Assembly: GCA_036346225.1 (NCBI GenBank)
Contig: JARFIW010000999.1
Coordinates: forward strand, 3,641,001-3,705,000
From: Platerodrilus igneus
Taxonomy: Eukaryota > Arthropoda > Insecta > Coleoptera > Lycidae
Reading direction: 5' to 3'
DNA: 64,000 nucleotides
Part shown: one piece after another, positions 61,867 through 64,000 of the stretch
Layout: every line of letters starts with the position of its first letter
How positions within the stretch are numbered: position 1 is the stretch's first letter
Position numbers and translations under genes: made by a program
Notes under the pieces: generated by a model
What the model saw: only the letters and a program-made list of their open reading frames with translations
What the model was told of the DNA's origin: nothing
The model's database searches: none

Positions 61867-62240
61867 GAAATTTTTAAGGACATTGGGATACCAGAGGAGA
61901 TCAAAGGCGGATTGCAGGTCTAGAAAATTACTATTACATATTTGGAGGGAGATGTCTGGACGGTGGTGATTAGGAATCGGATGGTGTCCTCGGCACTATG
62001 TCCGGGACAGTATCCATGTTGATTTTCAGAAAGGAAGGAATGTTTCTCTATATGGGAGTTGATCTTCTGTATAAGGATATCTTCTAAGATTTTATCAATT
62101 GTGGAGAGAAGTGCTATGGGGCGGTAGAATTTTGGGTCTTTACGAGGTTTTTTGTGTTTTAATATGAGGATAATAGAACCTTTTTTGAGAATATTTGGAA
62201 AAATACCGGATTTAAGACATTTACGGATAAGTTGGATCAT
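61867..62240 (-). pseudogene. R1/Jockey-group ORF2, RT fingers and motif A
   Basis: The frame MIQLIRKCLKSGIFPNILKKG contains the KKP...DPKFYRPIALLSTIDKILE block and LSENQHGYCPGHS. One base shift later comes motif A, NFLDLQSAFDLLWYP (about 61885-61930). The first catalytic Asp is intact. Confidence 0.8.
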
Positions 62241-62423
62241 AAAATCTTTAATGAAAGACCAGGATTTGTGTATGATAAGGTTGGAGATTTGATCCGGGTC
62301 GGGGGTTTTGTTAGGGTCAATGTTTTTTTATTTATTAATGAGTCTGTCTAAGTGATAATCTGGTGTGTTGTTTGGTGATGTATTTGCGTATTGTATTGTT
62401 GCTTGTTGTTGTTCAGTATGCGC

Positions 62424-62800
62424 TTAAGGGATGATGGAGGGAATTACTGTATCCAGGAGTGTAGTTAAGGTATCAAGAAATGAGAGGTCACTTTGGTTCA
62501 ATAGTGTAGACAGTATATGGTTAGTGGATGGTTTTATTAGTTTACGATATGTCTTCCAGGGGTCATTGGTGAGTTCGTTGATTATAGTTATGTAGTGTTG
62601 TTTTTTGGCATTTGTTATGTGTTCTGTATTCGGTTCTTGTTGTTTTGTATTCGTGTGTAAGTACGTCAATGTTGTTATGTTGTCTACGTTTGGCGTTCTA
62701 AAATTGATGTCGCACTTTGTTCAGTGTTTGTCTTTTAAAATTAAGTTCTAATGTCCACCATTTGTTTGTTCTTTGTGTGTAGTATTTGTATGGGATGGTG
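62424..62800 (-). pseudogene. R1/Jockey-group ORF2, endonuclease-RT linker
   Basis: Contains NKWWTLELNFKRQ (the conserved WW.xE linker block, about 62725-62765) and then, in another frame, NAKKQHYITIINELTNDPWKTYRK. Typical of the region between endonuclease and RT. Confidence 0.65.
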
Positions 62801-63613
62801 TCTTTAGCTACGTTATGTATGTTTGTGATAATAGTGATTGCCAGGGAGTTGGGGTCGGTATTTTTGTATGTGCTTGAAAGGAAGATGGGGGTATTTTTAT
62901 CGAGGTTGGTTAGGCATTGTTGCCAGTTGGCTTTACGTGTATTGTAGGATGGGATTTTATAAAAGGTTCGTGGTGGAAGATTTGGTAGTATTGTGAAAGT
63001 TATAGGACTGTGATCACTGGTTTGAATTATGTGGGATATTTTCCAATTAGAGATGATATTGGTGGCGGATGGGGTGGTGAGTGTTACGTCAATATTGGAT
63101 TGGTAGTTAGAAGATTCCCATGTTGAGATAGGGGAGGGGATGTTTAGGATTTGTAAGTTATGTTGGAGGATAAGGTCTTCAAGAAGGGAGCTTCGTTAGT
63201 TAGTGGTATCGTTGTGTCATAGGGTTGATCGTGCGTTGGCGTCTGTGCATATAATTGTGGGTTGATGTCCTATAATGTTAAGTACGTTATCTAGTTGTTG
63301 TAAGTGAGTGTTAATGTCTTGACCGTATTGAATGTAGAAAGAGATTAGATATAGGGAACCGGATTTCCAATGAAGTTCTATTGTTGTAGTTTGGTATGTG
63401 GAAAAGGATGGTATGTAGGAGGCATCTATTGTAGGGTCTGTGATGATAATGGCGGAGATAAGGTTAGGGTCAGTTAGTGTGAGATGGTTGTATAATCTAG
63501 CGTATGGTGGCAGTGATAGGATTTTGTTATTGATAAGGTGGTGGTCTTGTAATAGTACAATAGAGATGTGATTTTCAGGAAGTGATTTAATAAATTCTAG
63601 GGTAGCTGCTCGG
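62801..63613 (-). pseudogene. R1/Jockey-group ORF2, AP endonuclease, degenerate
   Basis: Readable blocks on the minus strand: LNALQINL (catalytic Asn) right after ORF1, LLQDHHL (Glu of the family replaced by Asp), IICTDANARS (family GDFNAH-like) with a TAG soon after, STWESSNYQSNIDVTL and QTSDHSPITF with the catalytic SDH at about 63003-63020. Frame is kept for long stretches. Confidence 0.7.
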
Positions 63614-63618
63614 GAATG

Positions 63619-63948
63619 TTAGAGGTTAATTTGTAATGCATTAAGGGAAGGTTGGTTAAGGGGAGAATCTAACGTTCGTCTTTTCGGTAGAGGTTTAAAG
63701 TCCATAATCAATACGTTTTTTTGTAATCTCAAGCACTTGTTTGTATATAGAGCATTCGGAACCACATGGTCGTGTGGTTTGTTAATGCGCAAGCAATTCG
63801 TATATGTCGAGGAGGCTGTCGTAGGTCGGGTGCAGTTTCTTATGGTATGAGGTTCTGCGCATCTTCCACATGATACTTGGAAGCGGCAGACTTTTGCAAA
63901 GTGGCCGAATCTTTGGCAATTATAACACCTTGTTACGTTCATTTTCAA
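63619..63948 (-). pseudogene. R1/Jockey-group ORF1, zinc-knuckle C-terminus
   Basis: 109 codons. Two intact knuckles, CYNCQRFGHFAKVC (C-x2-C-x4-H-x4-C) and CGRCAEPHTIRNC (C-x2-C-x3-H-x4-C), then a third that has lost its spacing. An in-frame TAA lies about 20 bases before the first Met, so this is the tail of a longer broken ORF1 whose start is outside the window. The protein would bind the element RNA. Confidence 0.8.
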
Positions 63949-64000
63949 AAATAATTGGTTAGTTTATGTACAATAATTTTTAACTCGTTATACACGAATA

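Larger units (their letters stand above)
59666..63960 (-). mobile_element. R1/Jockey-group LINE, degraded, reaching the window edge
   Basis: On the minus strand: ORF1 zinc knuckles, endonuclease, RT and C-terminal Cys region, then a 3' end reading TAGGTTAGGCCTTTGGCCCA and an A-rich tail of AATAAATAAA and AAACAT units (59666-59740). At least ten stops or frameshifts and two insertions (about 60601-60945 and 61661-61866) disrupt it. No RNase H domain lies between the RT end and the C-terminal region, which fits R1- or Jockey-type over I-type. The 5' part probably extends beyond the window. Confidence 0.8.

Overview
This 64 kb window is AT-rich eukaryotic DNA, most likely from an insect. Supporting this are mauritiana-like mariner, hAT, Penelope-like, RTE-, CR1/L2-, Jockey- and R1-type elements side by side, many (TA)n, (CA)n and (ATT)n microsatellites, TTAGG-type sequence (the common insect telomere motif) and the absence of any long intact open frame. 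I find no intact host gene. No rRNA, snRNA or functional tRNA gene was recognised. The species cannot be named from the sequence.

Layout. 1-9.1 kb: a pair of ~0.8 kb inverted repeats around a noncoding segment whose ends abut (TA)n tracts. 9.1-13.4 kb: a chain of noncoding elements separated by (TA)n tracts. 14.4-15.0 kb: a nonautonomous hAT element built of CGATAC-type arrays with a perfect 8 bp target duplication. 16-19.3 kb: dispersed repeats, a promoter-like segment, a TTAGG palindrome and an unrecognised broken coding region. 19.4-26.2 kb: a second (TA)n-separated chain, followed by one good and several ruined copies of an RTE-like LINE. 29.8-30.6 kb: the C-terminal GIY-YIG part of a Penelope-like element. 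30.9-45.4 kb: the longest (TA)n-joined mosaic, which includes two tRNA-derived SINEs around a frameshifted CR1/L2-like LINE, a 1.2 kb near-perfect palindrome, three copies of a ~2 kb repeat family and a ~300 bp unit with a hammerhead ribozyme motif. 45.4-46.7 kb: a complete but inactivated mariner with TIRs. 49.9-52.4 kb: a Jockey-type LINE with ORF1 and endonuclease but no reverse transcriptase. 53.1-54.7 kb: a second nonautonomous hAT with CCGAA arrays and a perfect 8 bp target duplication. 57.2-59.5 kb: hAT transposase debris. 59.7-64 kb: a degraded R1-type LINE on the minus strand.

The most unusual feature is the (TA)n-joined mosaic. At least twelve element ends, belonging to several families (called E, F and H here), abut a (TA)n tract with the same terminal motif, close to TTGCTGTGATA. 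Family F (five copies, ~2 kb) keeps a TATA box and a downstream CAG|GTAA splice-donor-like site in every copy but has no coding capacity. A further family (G) ends in a stem arrangement resembling a hammerhead ribozyme, with paired changes in stems I and II. The unit at 43.46-43.76 kb carries a hammerhead core meeting the consensus at every conserved position. All family letters are my own labels. Relationships rest on alignment by eye and need computation.
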